Origin: Alphaproteobacteria bacterium
GTDB taxonomy: Bacteria > Pseudomonadota > Alphaproteobacteria > Caulobacterales > Hyphomonadaceae
DNA length: 64,000 bases
Direction of reading: 5' to 3'
NCBI GenBank assembly: GCA_009909065.1
Contig: JAAANZ010000031.1
Span: 1-64,000, forward strand
The notes beneath the pieces are model-generated. The model ran no database searches and had not been told where the DNA came from. It worked only from the letters and a program-made list of their open reading frames with translations. Below, piece after piece: positions 29,414 through 38,626 of the stretch. Every line of letters starts with the position of its first letter. The stretch's first letter is position 1. Made by a program: the position numbers and the translations under genes.

Positions 29414-30633
29414 GCGAGGAAATCCAGGCCAGCCGGCAGAGCATTTCGCAGCTGAAATCGGTTCCGGCCAGTTTCAGGATGGGGGCGCTGGCCCTCCTGC
29501 GCGCGCGGCGCGGCCGGATCACCGTGACGCTCGATGATGGCCGGCGGCTGGTCTTCGATCATGGCGAAGCCGGACCGCAGGCCGAGATCATTGCCCATGA
29601 TTACAGCTTCGTGAAACAGGTGCTCGCCGGCGGTGATATCGGGTTTGCCGAAGCGTATATGGACGGCAAATGGTCAACGCCCGACCTGACCGCCGTCCTG
29701 CTCTTCTTCACGGAGAATTTCGAGGCGGCCGGCCGTCTCGCCGTGGGCGGCTGGATGGTGCGGATCGCCAACAATCTGCGTCATTTCTTCAACCGCAATT
29801 CCAGGGCGGGCGCACGTCGGAACATCATGGCCCATTATGACCTGGGCAATGATTTCTACAGCGCCTGGCTCGACCCCAGCATGACCTATTCCTCCGCGCT
29901 CTACGCCTCGCCCAACCAGTCGCTTGAACAGGCCCAGGCGACCAAGTATGAAGGCATCGTCGAGCGCCTTGGCGCCGGCCCCGACAGCGAAATCCTGGAA
30001 ATCGGCTGCGGCTGGGGCGGCTTTGCCGAATATGCCGCAAAAACCCGCGGAGCGCGGGTGACCTGCCTGACCATCTCCGAAGCCCAGGCCGATTATGCCC
30101 GCAAGCGGATGCAGCGCGAGGGCCTTTCGGATCTCGTCGATATCCGACTCGAAGACTATCGCGACCATGAGGGACAATATGACGGCGTGGCGTCCATAGA
30201 AATGTTCGAGGCGGTCGGCGAGGAATACTGGCCCGCCTATTTCGGCAGGATTGCCAGCATGCTGAAAGCCGGCGGTCGCGCCGCCCTGCAGATCATCACC
30301 ATCGGCGACGCGTATTTCGAGAATTATCGCCGGCGCGCCGATTTCATACAGCGCTACATCTTTCCCGGCGGCATGCTGCCGAGCGAGTCGGCGCTGAAAG
30401 AGCAGTTTCGCACCGCGGGCCTGCGCCATGACGCCGTGGGATATTTCGGGCAGGACTATGCGAGCACGCTGAAAACCTGGTCGAAACGCTTCAATGAAGC
30501 CTGGCCCCGCATTGCTCCGCTCGGATTTGACGACACATTCCGGCGCATGTGGAATTTCTACCTGTCTTATTGCGAGGCCGGGTTCATTTCAGGCCGCATC
30601 AATGTCGGGCAGTTCCAGCTCAGTCGGGCCTGA
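29410..30633 (+). CDS. cfa: Cyclopropane-fatty-acyl-phospholipid synthase
   Basis: 'HYDLGNDFYSAWLDPSMTYSSALY', 'EIGCGWGGFAEYAA', 'FIQRYIFPGGMLPS'. Start at ATG 29410. Confidence 0.93.
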   Translation: MSEEIQASRQSISQLKSVPASFRMGALALLRARRGRITVTLDDGRRLVFDHGEAGPQAEIIAHDYSFVKQVLAGGDIGFAEAYMDGKWSTPDLTAVLLFFTENFEAAGRLAVGGWMVRIANNLRHFFNRNSRAGARRNIMAHYDLGNDFYSAWLDPSMTYSSALYASPNQSLEQAQATKYEGIVERLGAGPDSEILEIGCGWGGFAEYAAKTRGARVTCLTISEAQADYARKRMQREGLSDLVDIRLEDYRDHEGQYDGVASIEMFEAVGEEYWPAYFGRIASMLKAGGRAALQIITIGDAYFENYRRRADFIQRYIFPGGMLPSESALKEQFRTAGLRHDAVGYFGQDYASTLKTWSKRFNEAWPRIAPLGFDDTFRRMWNFYLSYCEAGFISGRINVGQFQLSRA

Positions 30634-30695
30634 GCGCAGCATTGTCGCCAATGGCCGGCGCAAAAGCCAGTGATCCTGTCGGACAGCCCGGCCGG

Positions 30696-30770
30696 TGGCA
30701 CTCCCTAGGGGAATCGAACCCCTCTTTCCAGGTTGAAAACCTGGCGTCCTAACCGATAGACGAAGGGAGC
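30696..30770 (-). tRNA. tRNA-Glu (anticodon TTC), CCA encoded
   Basis: Minus strand GCTCCCTTCGTCTATCGGTTAGGACGCCAGGTTTTCAACCTGGAAAGAGGGGTTCGATTCCCCTAGGGAGTGCCA folds as a cloverleaf. Confidence 0.95.
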
Positions 30771-30851
30771 CCGCCGGCTGGAACGCGCGATATAGCGAGG
30801 TGGGGCCAGGCTGGCAAGCGTTCGCTTGCGACCTTTTTGCAGCTTCCCGGC

Positions 30852-32648
30852 CTATTCCACAAGCGCCGCATCAATCACCTCCAGCTGAACGCGGCGCCGA
30901 CCATTCCATTCATCGGCCTTGAGCCGGCCCGCCAGATGCAGCCGCTCGCCCGACAAGGCCGCGACACCGAGCGGTTCGTCAGCCATTCGCCAGGCCAGGC
31001 ATTCCAGGCGGCCGGTCTCGTCCTCGGCCTGGAACTTCAGGTGATGGGTCCCGATCCGCCTGGCATTGACGATCCTCAGGTCGCGAAAACCCAAGACCGG
31101 CTGACGCGCGCCCGCGCCGAACGGGCCGATCCTGTCGATCAGTTCACACAGTTCGAGACTGGCCGCGCCGGGCGCGACAAGCGTGTCCACCAGCAGTTCC
31201 CGGGCCGCCGCCCGCTCTTCCGCGAAGTCGGCCATGTGCGCGGCCATCCAGTCGCGCAAGGCCGGGATCTGGCCGGGTTCGCAGCTCAAGCCACCGGCCA
31301 TGGCATGACCCCCGCCCGACAGGATGACACCCTCCTTCGCCGCCGCCGCTATGGCATCGCCGATATTCACCCCGGTCACGGAACGCGCCGAGCCCTTGGC
31401 CACCGGCCCCAGCCCGTCCCCCCAGCCGATCACGATGGCCGGCAGATGGAACCGGTCCTTCAGCCGCCCGGCGACAATCCCGATCACGCCGGGGTGCCAG
31501 CCTTCCCCACTCGCCACGAGGATTCCACAATCGGGATCATCGCCAATCTGGCGCTCGGCCTGGGCGCTCGCGGATTCCAGTATATCCTGCTCGAGCGCCT
31601 TGCGCTCATCATTGAGCGCGTGCAGCCGTTCGGCCAGCGCGATGGCCTCGCCGCGGTCATCGGCTGCCAGCAGCTTCGCCGCCAGCCAGGGATCTCCGAC
31701 CCGCCCGCCGGCATTCAGGCGCGGTCCCAATACGAATGTGGCATGATATACGCTGTCGATGGTGCCCAGACCGGCGACATCGGCGAGCGCGCGAAGCCCG
31801 GCATTGTCGCCGCGCGCCATCACTTTCAGACCCTGGCGAACAAAGGCGCGGTTCACCCCGCGCAGCGGCGCCATGTCGCAAAGCGTGCCCAGGGCGCAAA
31901 GATCCAACCACCGCATCAGGTCCGGCAAGCCGCCGGGCGGTGCCACGCCTCTCTGGCGCGCGAGACGGTTCACGGCGGCCACGAAAACGAACACCACGCC
32001 CGCCGCAGCCAGGTGGCCGCAGCCCGACTCGCAGTCCGACCGGTTCGGATTGACCAGGGCGGCGGTTTCGGGGATTTCCTCACCCTGCATCAGGTGATGA
32101 TCAATCACGATGACGGGCAGATCGATCCTGCGCGCCTCGGCCAGCGCGCGCGTGGCGGCCGCCCCGCAATCCACCGTGATGACGAGATCCGAGCCGGTCT
32201 CCTTGAGGTGGCGGAAAGCCTCCGGCGAAGGGCCATACCCTTCGGCAAGCCGATCGGGCACATACAGACCGAGCTGGCGTCCCCAGGCACGGAAATACCC
32301 GGCAAGCGTGGCCGAACTTGTTCCGCCATCGACATCATAATCGGCAAAAACCGTGACATTGCGCCCGTCCAGCAGCGCCTCCAGCACGAGGCCGGCCGCC
32401 TTGTCCATATCGGCAAAGCCCGACGGGTCCGGGAATTCGGTGCGCAGTGTCGGTGCGAGGAAGGAATCGACAGTGTCCGGGCTCACACCGCGCTGCGCGA
32501 GCAGGCGCGCCAGGAGGTCATTGCCGTCCAGTCTCGCCGCAAGCCGGCGGACAAGCGCTTCATCGCCCTGCGGCAATGTCCAGAACCGTCCTGTCAGTGA
32601 CTGGCGGACGCCGAAAAGATGTTCGCCGTTTCGCGCGGTTTCATTCAT
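30852..32648 (-). CDS. recJ: Single-stranded-DNA-specific exonuclease RecJ
   Basis: 'VTVFADYDVDGGTSSATL', 'VIDHHLMQGE', 'GGHAMAGG'; start MNETARNGEHLFG at 32648. Confidence 0.93.
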   Translation of the reverse strand: MNETARNGEHLFGVRQSLTGRFWTLPQGDEALVRRLAARLDGNDLLARLLAQRGVSPDTVDSFLAPTLRTEFPDPSGFADMDKAAGLVLEALLDGRNVTVFADYDVDGGTSSATLAGYFRAWGRQLGLYVPDRLAEGYGPSPEAFRHLKETGSDLVITVDCGAAATRALAEARRIDLPVIVIDHHLMQGEEIPETAALVNPNRSDCESGCGHLAAAGVVFVFVAAVNRLARQRGVAPPGGLPDLMRWLDLCALGTLCDMAPLRGVNRAFVRQGLKVMARGDNAGLRALADVAGLGTIDSVYHATFVLGPRLNAGGRVGDPWLAAKLLAADDRGEAIALAERLHALNDERKALEQDILESASAQAERQIGDDPDCGILVASGEGWHPGVIGIVAGRLKDRFHLPAIVIGWGDGLGPVAKGSARSVTGVNIGDAIAAAAKEGVILSGGGHAMAGGLSCEPGQIPALRDWMAAHMADFAEERAAARELLVDTLVAPGAASLELCELIDRIGPFGAGARQPVLGFRDLRIVNARRIGTHHLKFQAEDETGRLECLAWRMADEPLGVAALSGERLHLAGRLKADEWNGRRRVQLEVIDAALVE

Positions 32649-32730
32649 CCTGCCATAATAGCCGAGTCGTCCAGAAACGGCATGCGCGAATGACACTCCG
32701 AACCACGCGCATCGCGCGGGCCGGCCTGGC

Positions 32731-33980
32731 CTAACTGTAGCGCGCCTCGACGCGGTCGCCTTCCCGGCCCTCGGATACCGCGGCGAGGCTCTCGGCAAGG
32801 TCGGCGAGATATTGCTCTGTGACATCGGCATGTTTGGGTGAAAGCATCAGGTGCAGGCTGGGCGGCTCCTTCGTCACGGATGTGAACCAGCCACGCCGAT
32901 ACATCTCGCCATATACCGCGAAGGGGTGGGCGCCGGGATGGGAAAACGCCATCAGGCCGAGTTTCGGCGCGCCGACAATCTCGAAACCGAGCCGTTTGAC
33001 CCCCTCTTCCATCCGCTCGCGCGTGGCGCAGACAAGGCCTTGCAGCCCCCGATAGCCCTCGATGCCGAGATGGTTCATCACGGCCCAGGCCGCCGAAATG
33101 GCGCCGCCGGGCCGCGTGCCGGCGAGCGTCGGGGTCTTCATCGGCGCGCCCGACCAGGTGTCCATGTCAAAGGGCATATGAGCATACAAAGCCTCAGACC
33201 GGAACAGGACCGTCGAAGCGCCTTTCGCGCAATAGCCATATTTGTGCAGGTCGGCGGACATGGACTGCACCGCCGGTATCTCGAAATCGAAAGGCGGCAC
33301 CGGCACGCCGTTCATCCGCGCAAAGGGCGCGAAATAGCCCCCGACACAGGCATCGACATGCAGCCAGACGCCCTTGCGCGCCGCCGCCTCGCCCAGCGCC
33401 TCGATCGGATCGATCAGGCCATGGGGAAAATTCGGCGCCGAGCCGACCGCCATGATCGTGTCAGCGTCCATCGCCGCTTCCATGGCCGCCACATCCATCC
33501 CCCAGCTGCCATCATTGAGCAGCGGCGTGCGGCGCACCTCGATATCCATCAGGTGAGCAGCCTTGTCGAAGGCGAGATGGGCGGAATTGGCCAGCACGAT
33601 GTTGGCCTGGCCCTGCGCCCGGCCATTGGCGCGGGCATAGTCGCGGGCCGTCTTCACCGCCATGGTGATCGAATCGGTCCCGCCCGACGTCATCGCGCCG
33701 GTCGCCCCTTCCGGGCCGTGCAGGAGGCCGAGCGCCATGGAGATGACCTCTTTCTCCATCTGAGCGAGCGAGGGAAAGGCGAGCGGGCCGAGCCCGTTCT
33801 CGGCCATATAGAGCCCGTAGGCCTCGTGCTGCACCTGAGAGAGTTCCGGCCCGGCATTGAAGACATAGACCGCGGTCTTGCCGTCGCGCCATTTCGCGTC
33901 GCCGCCACCCCGCTCGATCATCTCGGCCCTCAGTTCGGGCCGGCCCTCAGTTCGGGCCAGGGGCGGCCCTTTTCCGGCAT
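32731..33980 (-). pseudogene. PLP-dependent group II decarboxylase / sphingosine-1-phosphate lyase-like; N-terminus frameshifted by a 17-bp duplication
   Basis: ORF 32731-33921 ('TSGGTDSITMAVKTARDYAR', 'SADLHKYGYCAKGAST'). Upstream MPEKGRPWPELRA is in another frame until one copy of ggccctcagttcgggcc is removed (411 codons). Confidence 0.82.
33925..33958. repeat. 17-bp perfect tandem duplication (ggccctcagttcgggcc x2)
   Basis: ctc-[ggccctcagttcgggcc]x2-agg; one copy restores MPEKGRPWPELRAEMIERGGG. Confidence 0.95.
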
Positions 33981-34322
33981 CTGCATGGCAGCGCTCCTTT
34001 CAGATATCCTGCCGGTCACTCTAGGCGCATGTCCGGCGCAAGTCGAACCCCTGTCAGAGTGGGGCGATATCACGGATCGGCGGGGCGCGCTCAACGCCGG
34101 CCCCTTTGGCCGCCTCGCCGCGCATCCGGTTGAGCCCGCGGGCCGCGGCTGAATGCGCCATCACGCTTCCAACTTGCAACGCTCCGGTTTATAAACAGAC
34201 CGGATTGAGGGGCGGCAGCTGTTTGCGAGTTGAACAGCAAAGTCTCGCGCGTAAAACGAAGGACATTGACCGGTTGGATTGCGGCCATATGGTCGCGACG
34301 TTTTTTGCGGACGGAGGGCTCA

Positions 34323-34811
34323 ATGACAGATTATATCGGCTACGAGGTCCTGACCCAGGCGGCGATGCGCGGCGTTGTGCGCGAAGCGCTGCGCATGGCC
34401 GAACCGGAATGCCAGACACCCGGCGAGCACCATTTCTATGTGACCTTTCGCACACGCGCCCCGGGCGTGCAGATCGCGGACTACCTGGTCGAACGGTTCC
34501 CGGAAGACATGACCATCGTGATCCAGCACCAGTTCTGGGATCTCGAAGTGCATGAGGATCATTTCGAGATCATCCTCAAATTCTCCGGCGTGCCCCAGCA
34601 TCTTCGCATTCCCTACACCGCAATCACGCAGTTCGTGGACCCGTCGGTCAGCTTCGGCCTGTCCTTCGAGACCAAGAGCGAATCGGGGGGCGAGCGCATG
34701 GTCAGCCCGGTCGGCACAGGCAATCCGGCGCCCCATCGCCAGCCCGAGGAAAGCGTGGAAGCGCCGGAAGCCGGCACGGTGGTCAATCTCGACGCCTTCC
34801 GGCGCAAATAA
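34323..34811 (+). CDS. sspB: SspB family ClpXP proteolysis adaptor (alpha type)
   Basis: 'HHFYVTFRTRAPGVQIADYLVERFPEDMTIVIQHQFWDLEV', 'LRIPYTAITQFVDPSVSFGLSF'. Confidence 0.9.
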   Translation: MTDYIGYEVLTQAAMRGVVREALRMAEPECQTPGEHHFYVTFRTRAPGVQIADYLVERFPEDMTIVIQHQFWDLEVHEDHFEIILKFSGVPQHLRIPYTAITQFVDPSVSFGLSFETKSESGGERMVSPVGTGNPAPHRQPEESVEAPEAGTVVNLDAFRRK

Positions 34812-34827
34812 GGCGCAAGGCCGCGCA

Positions 34828-35292
34828 ATGTCCGAGACCGACAAGACCCCCGCCCGGATCAGCGACGCCGACATGCTGGCGCGCTTCCGCAATTCCAAGA
34901 AACGCCCCCCCTGCTCGGACACGCTCGGCATGCGCCTGGAGGCCGTGGACCAGACCAATCAGTCCCTGACCATGTCGTTCCAGGTCAGTGAGAGTTTTGC
35001 CAATCCGACCGGCGCCATACAGGGCGGCTTCATCACCGCGATGCTGGACGAGGCCATGAGCAGCTGTGTCATCATCGCCTCGAACGTCACCATGACGGCG
35101 CCGACCCTGGAACTGAAGACCAGTTATCTGCGCCCGCTGTTTCCCGGCCCGGCGCGCGTCGAGGCGCGGATCCTGCGCATGGGTCGGTCGGCCGCCTTCA
35201 TGGAGGCCGACTGTTTCGACCCGGATGGAAAGCTTGTCGCGCGCGCCACGGCGACCGCCGCGCCCAAACCCTTCCGGCGGATTGCCCAGTGA
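34828..35292 (+). CDS. PaaI/hotdog-fold thioesterase
   Basis: 'NPTGAIQGGFITAMLDEAMSSCVI'; start ATG 34828. Confidence 0.88.
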   Translation: MSETDKTPARISDADMLARFRNSKKRPPCSDTLGMRLEAVDQTNQSLTMSFQVSESFANPTGAIQGGFITAMLDEAMSSCVIIASNVTMTAPTLELKTSYLRPLFPGPARVEARILRMGRSAAFMEADCFDPDGKLVARATATAAPKPFRRIAQ

Positions 35293-35720
35293 GCGATCGC
35301 GAGGCGCTGGACCGACGCTGGCGCGAGATGCTGTCGACAGGTGACATGCCGGGTGCGACGCGTTTTCTCGGTTTCGAATTCATCGATTTCGACAGTCATG
35401 ATGGCTGGTGCGAAGCGGCTTTCCATCCCAATGAGCACACGCTCAACCCGGCCGGAAAGGTCCAGGGCGGGTTCATCTCGGCCATGCTCGACGAGGTGAT
35501 GTCGATTGCCGGCTCGCTCGTCCAGCCCGTCTATTCCATGGTGCCGACGCTACAGATGACGACGAATTTCCTGCGCCCGGTCCCGGCGGCCCGCCTGATC
35601 GCGCGCGGGGAGGTCGTGCGCTCGGGGCGAACCACGGTGCACACGCGCGGCATGCTGTATGACACCGGGCGCAAGCTGCTGGCCGAGGCGAGCGCGGCCT
35701 GCGTTCCGCGCGCCCTTTAA
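35289..35720 (+). CDS. PaaI/hotdog-fold thioesterase (second copy)
   Basis: 'NPAGKVQGGFISAMLDEVMSIAGSLV'; 4-nt overlap with the previous paralogue. Confidence 0.88.
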   Translation: MSDREALDRRWREMLSTGDMPGATRFLGFEFIDFDSHDGWCEAAFHPNEHTLNPAGKVQGGFISAMLDEVMSIAGSLVQPVYSMVPTLQMTTNFLRPVPAARLIARGEVVRSGRTTVHTRGMLYDTGRKLLAEASAACVPRAL

Positions 35721-35773
35721 ACCGGCGCGTTCTCAATTGGAATCAACTTGCCGCTTCAACTCCTTGCTTTTAT

Positions 35774-35817
35774 GCGCTTCCGGACGGCGAACCGGTGCCC
35801 ACTTCGCCTGGAAGCGC
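35774..35817. repeat. Palindromic intergenic repeat (REP-like alphaproteobacterial element)
   Basis: gcgcttcc-gga-c-ggcgaa-ccggtgcccac-ttcgcc-t-ggaagcgc: 8-bp and 6-bp perfect arms between convergent genes. Confidence 0.6.
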
Positions 35818-35852
35818 TTTAAGGCAAATGCCCCGGCCGCGCGTGGTTTGCC

Positions 35853-37025
35853 TCAATAACTTTTCGGCAGGCCAAGCACGCGCTCGGCAATGAAATTCAG
35901 GATCATTTCACGGCTGACAGGCGCAATCCGCGCCAGCATGGCTTCGCGCATGAAGCGTTCGACATGATACTCCTTCGCATAACCCATGCCGCCATGGCTG
36001 AGCACCGCCGTCTCGCAGGCATTGAAGCCCGCCTCGCAGCCGAGATATTTCGCGGCATTCGCCTCCGCCCCGCATTCCTTGCTGTCATCGAACAGGGCGG
36101 CCGCCTTGTAGGCGAGCAGTTCGGCCGCCGACAATTCCGCCCAGGCCTTGGCCAGCGGATGGGCAACTCCCTGGTTCTGGCCGATGGGCCGTCCGAAAAT
36201 GATTCGCTCATTGGCATACTGCGCCGCGCGCTCCAGCGCGGCAAAGCCGAGCCCGATACTCTCGACGGCGAACAGGACCCTTTCGGGGTTCAGCCCTTGC
36301 AGGAGGTATTTGAAACCCTCGCCTTCCTCGCCGATCAGATGCTCCTTCGGCACTTCCAGGCCGTCAATGAAAAGCGTGTTGCACTCGACCGCCTTGCGGC
36401 CCATTTTCGGGATCGGCTGGGCCTCGATCTGATCCCGGTTGAAATCGGTATAGAAGAGCGACAGGCCGAGATAAGGCTTGGAGCATTCTTCCTTGGGCGT
36501 GGTGCGCGCGATGATCAGGATCTTGTCGGCGCGCTGGGCGCCGGTCGTCCAGATCTTGCGGCCATTGATGGTGTAGCCGGAATTGGTGCGCTCGGCGCGC
36601 GTCTGCAGGCTGGACGTGTCGAGGCCGGAATTCGGCTCGGTCACGGCAAAACACATCTTCTCCTCGCCCGAGATGATCTTGGGCAGGTTCTCCTGCTTCT
36701 GTTCGGGGGTGCCGAATTTCTCCAGCGGCTTGGGACCGAAGATGTTGAGATGGATGGCCGAGGCGCCTGAATAGCCCGCGCCCGACCGTGTCACTGTCTG
36801 CATCACCAGCGACGCTTCGGTCAGGCCGAGACCGGCGCCGCCATATTCTTCCGGAAACGCCACGCCGAGCCAGCCACCCTCGGCCATCGCGTCGCAAAAG
36901 GCTTCCGGCCAGTCGCCGGTCTCGTCGGTTCTGGCCCAGTAGTCGTCTCCGAACTGGGCGCATGTGCGCTCGACCGCATCGCGGATGGCAAGCTGGTCTT
37001 CGCTCATGTCTGTGATCGTGTGCAT
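35853..37025 (-). CDS. Acyl-CoA dehydrogenase family protein
   Basis: 390 aa; 'FAVTEPNSGLDTSSLQTRAERTNSGYTINGRKIWTTGAQ', 'SHGGMGYAKEYHVERF'. Confidence 0.93.
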   Translation of the reverse strand: MHTITDMSEDQLAIRDAVERTCAQFGDDYWARTDETGDWPEAFCDAMAEGGWLGVAFPEEYGGAGLGLTEASLVMQTVTRSGAGYSGASAIHLNIFGPKPLEKFGTPEQKQENLPKIISGEEKMCFAVTEPNSGLDTSSLQTRAERTNSGYTINGRKIWTTGAQRADKILIIARTTPKEECSKPYLGLSLFYTDFNRDQIEAQPIPKMGRKAVECNTLFIDGLEVPKEHLIGEEGEGFKYLLQGLNPERVLFAVESIGLGFAALERAAQYANERIIFGRPIGQNQGVAHPLAKAWAELSAAELLAYKAAALFDDSKECGAEANAAKYLGCEAGFNACETAVLSHGGMGYAKEYHVERFMREAMLARIAPVSREMILNFIAERVLGLPKSY

Positions 37026-37081
37026 GTCTCGCGTCTCCTCTGGCCCCCGTGATATGCCGTGAAGGGCGATGGCGTCCAGCG

Positions 37082-38086
37082 TCAGGCCGGGATGACGCCG
37101 CGGCGGCCGGGATCGAAGTCCGCGGCGAGCTGATCCCGCTCGCCTTCCAGGATATGTCCGGCGACAATCTCACCGGTCAGCGGCGCCAGCAGCACGCCAT
37201 TGCGATAATGGCCGCCGGCGAGGTAGCGACGCGTCCCCTGCCAGCCGATCAGGGGGGCAAGGTCAGGCGTGCGCGGACGCACCCCGGCCCAGCGCTCGAT
37301 GATCTGCGTTGCGGCCATGCCGGGACAGATGCGCTCAGCGCTGTCGATGAGCGATATTACCGCCGGCCCGCTCACATCACTGTCGCTTTCGCCGGGCCGG
37401 ACCGTGGCGCCCAGGACCACCCGATCGCGCTTGGGCACCAGATAATGCTGGCCGAACCGGACCACGCGGCCAGGCAAGTCAGGTCCCGGCGCCAGCGCCA
37501 CGGCGACGCCCTTGACCGGTGTCATCCCGGCCGCCCGCCAGCCGGTTGCATCGACCAGAACATCGGCCATCTGGCCATCCGGCAGGCGCACACCGGCCGG
37601 GCCGGTCTCGACATCGCGAATATCCTGTCCCGTGCGCAGCGCGATCCCCCGGCGCGACAACGCCCTGACCAGCGCCGCGAGCGTGCGGCGATTGTCCACC
37701 TGCACGTCACTGGGAAGCAACAGCGCCCCGGCCAGGGTCGGCTGCAGGGCCGGCTCGAGCGCATGAGCGGCTCTGGCGTCAAGCGGCTCGAACTCAAGAC
37801 CGCGCTGGCGGCAGCCGCCGGCGATCCGCTCGAGATGGTGGAGCTGGGAAATGTCGCCGGCCACGGCAAGCGTCGGCTGGCGGCGATAGTCGATCGACAG
37901 GCCCGATTCGGTTTCCAGCCGGCGTGTCATCTCGGGCCAGATCGCTGCACCGGCCAAGCACAGATCGAACAGCCGTGGATGGGCCCCTGATTCGCCGGCC
38001 GCTTCATAGGCCGGCGCCAGCATACCGGCGGCGGCATGGCTCGCCCCGCCCCCGGGCCCTGCGTGGTCGAATACGGTGACCTTCAC
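37082..38086 (-). CDS. ThiO/glycine-oxidase-like FAD-dependent oxidoreductase, N-terminal Rossmann motif missing from frame
   Basis: 'VKVTVFDHAGPGGGASHAAAGMLAPAYEAAGESGAHPRLFDL', 'GWQGTRRYLAGGHYRNGVLLAPLTGEIVA'. The ORF starts (GTG) just after where GxGxxG should be. Confidence 0.75.
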   Translation of the reverse strand: MKVTVFDHAGPGGGASHAAAGMLAPAYEAAGESGAHPRLFDLCLAGAAIWPEMTRRLETESGLSIDYRRQPTLAVAGDISQLHHLERIAGGCRQRGLEFEPLDARAAHALEPALQPTLAGALLLPSDVQVDNRRTLAALVRALSRRGIALRTGQDIRDVETGPAGVRLPDGQMADVLVDATGWRAAGMTPVKGVAVALAPGPDLPGRVVRFGQHYLVPKRDRVVLGATVRPGESDSDVSGPAVISLIDSAERICPGMAATQIIERWAGVRPRTPDLAPLIGWQGTRRYLAGGHYRNGVLLAPLTGEIVAGHILEGERDQLAADFDPGRRGVIPA

Positions 38087-38167
38087 GCCGCGGCGGGGCC
38101 AAGCCCGCCAAGGCCGGCGAATGGTCTCGCCCCCGGGCGCGGCGGGTTTTGACTTCGGCGGCGGGTG

Positions 38168-38431
38168 TCAGGTTTTGCGACGACGCTCGCTTCGCCAGAT
38201 GCGCAGGAAGGCGGCCGCCCAGCGGCGCTCCTGGAAGATCAGCGTCTTGGTCACGACGCCATTCCCGCCATGCCGCGTCTTGACCATGATGTCCGGGGCG
38301 TCGCTGTCTTCATGGCGTTCCTCCGGGTTGCACATATATTGTCGCCACTTGGCATAGGCTTCGATCGCGCTGGCGAGAACGAGTTCATCGCGCGGGCGCT
38401 CCACTCCCAGATTGACAACAACATCAGACAT
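38168..38431 (-). CDS. Hypothetical protein, 87 aa
   Basis: 'MSDVVVNLGVERPRDELVLASAIEAYAKWRQYMCNPEERHEDSDAPDI'; complete ORF in otherwise non-coding space. Confidence 0.55.
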   Translation of the reverse strand: MSDVVVNLGVERPRDELVLASAIEAYAKWRQYMCNPEERHEDSDAPDIMVKTRHGGNGVVTKTLIFQERRWAAAFLRIWRSERRRKT

Positions 38432-38626
38432 ATTCGTCACCCCTGCCTTTTCGTTAACATAGGGTAATCGCGGCGCTGCAGCAAAATCAATCCACCCATC
38501 GGGGAATTTCTGGCCGTCCACTCGCGCAGACGATTTCCTGCCTTTTCCGGCAGTTTCGCCAACGTGCCGCAGTTGAGATCGATTCGCACAACCCCTAACT
38601 TGGACGAGTCACACGGAGCGATTTTC

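Noticed and set aside
30837-32600. 587-aa plus-strand ORF antisense to recJ
   Set aside because: No domain signatures; recJ is unambiguous on the minus strand.
38450-38470. ttaacatagggtaat as a CtrA box
   Set aside because: Does not fit TTAA-N7-TTAA; the second half-site is wrong.
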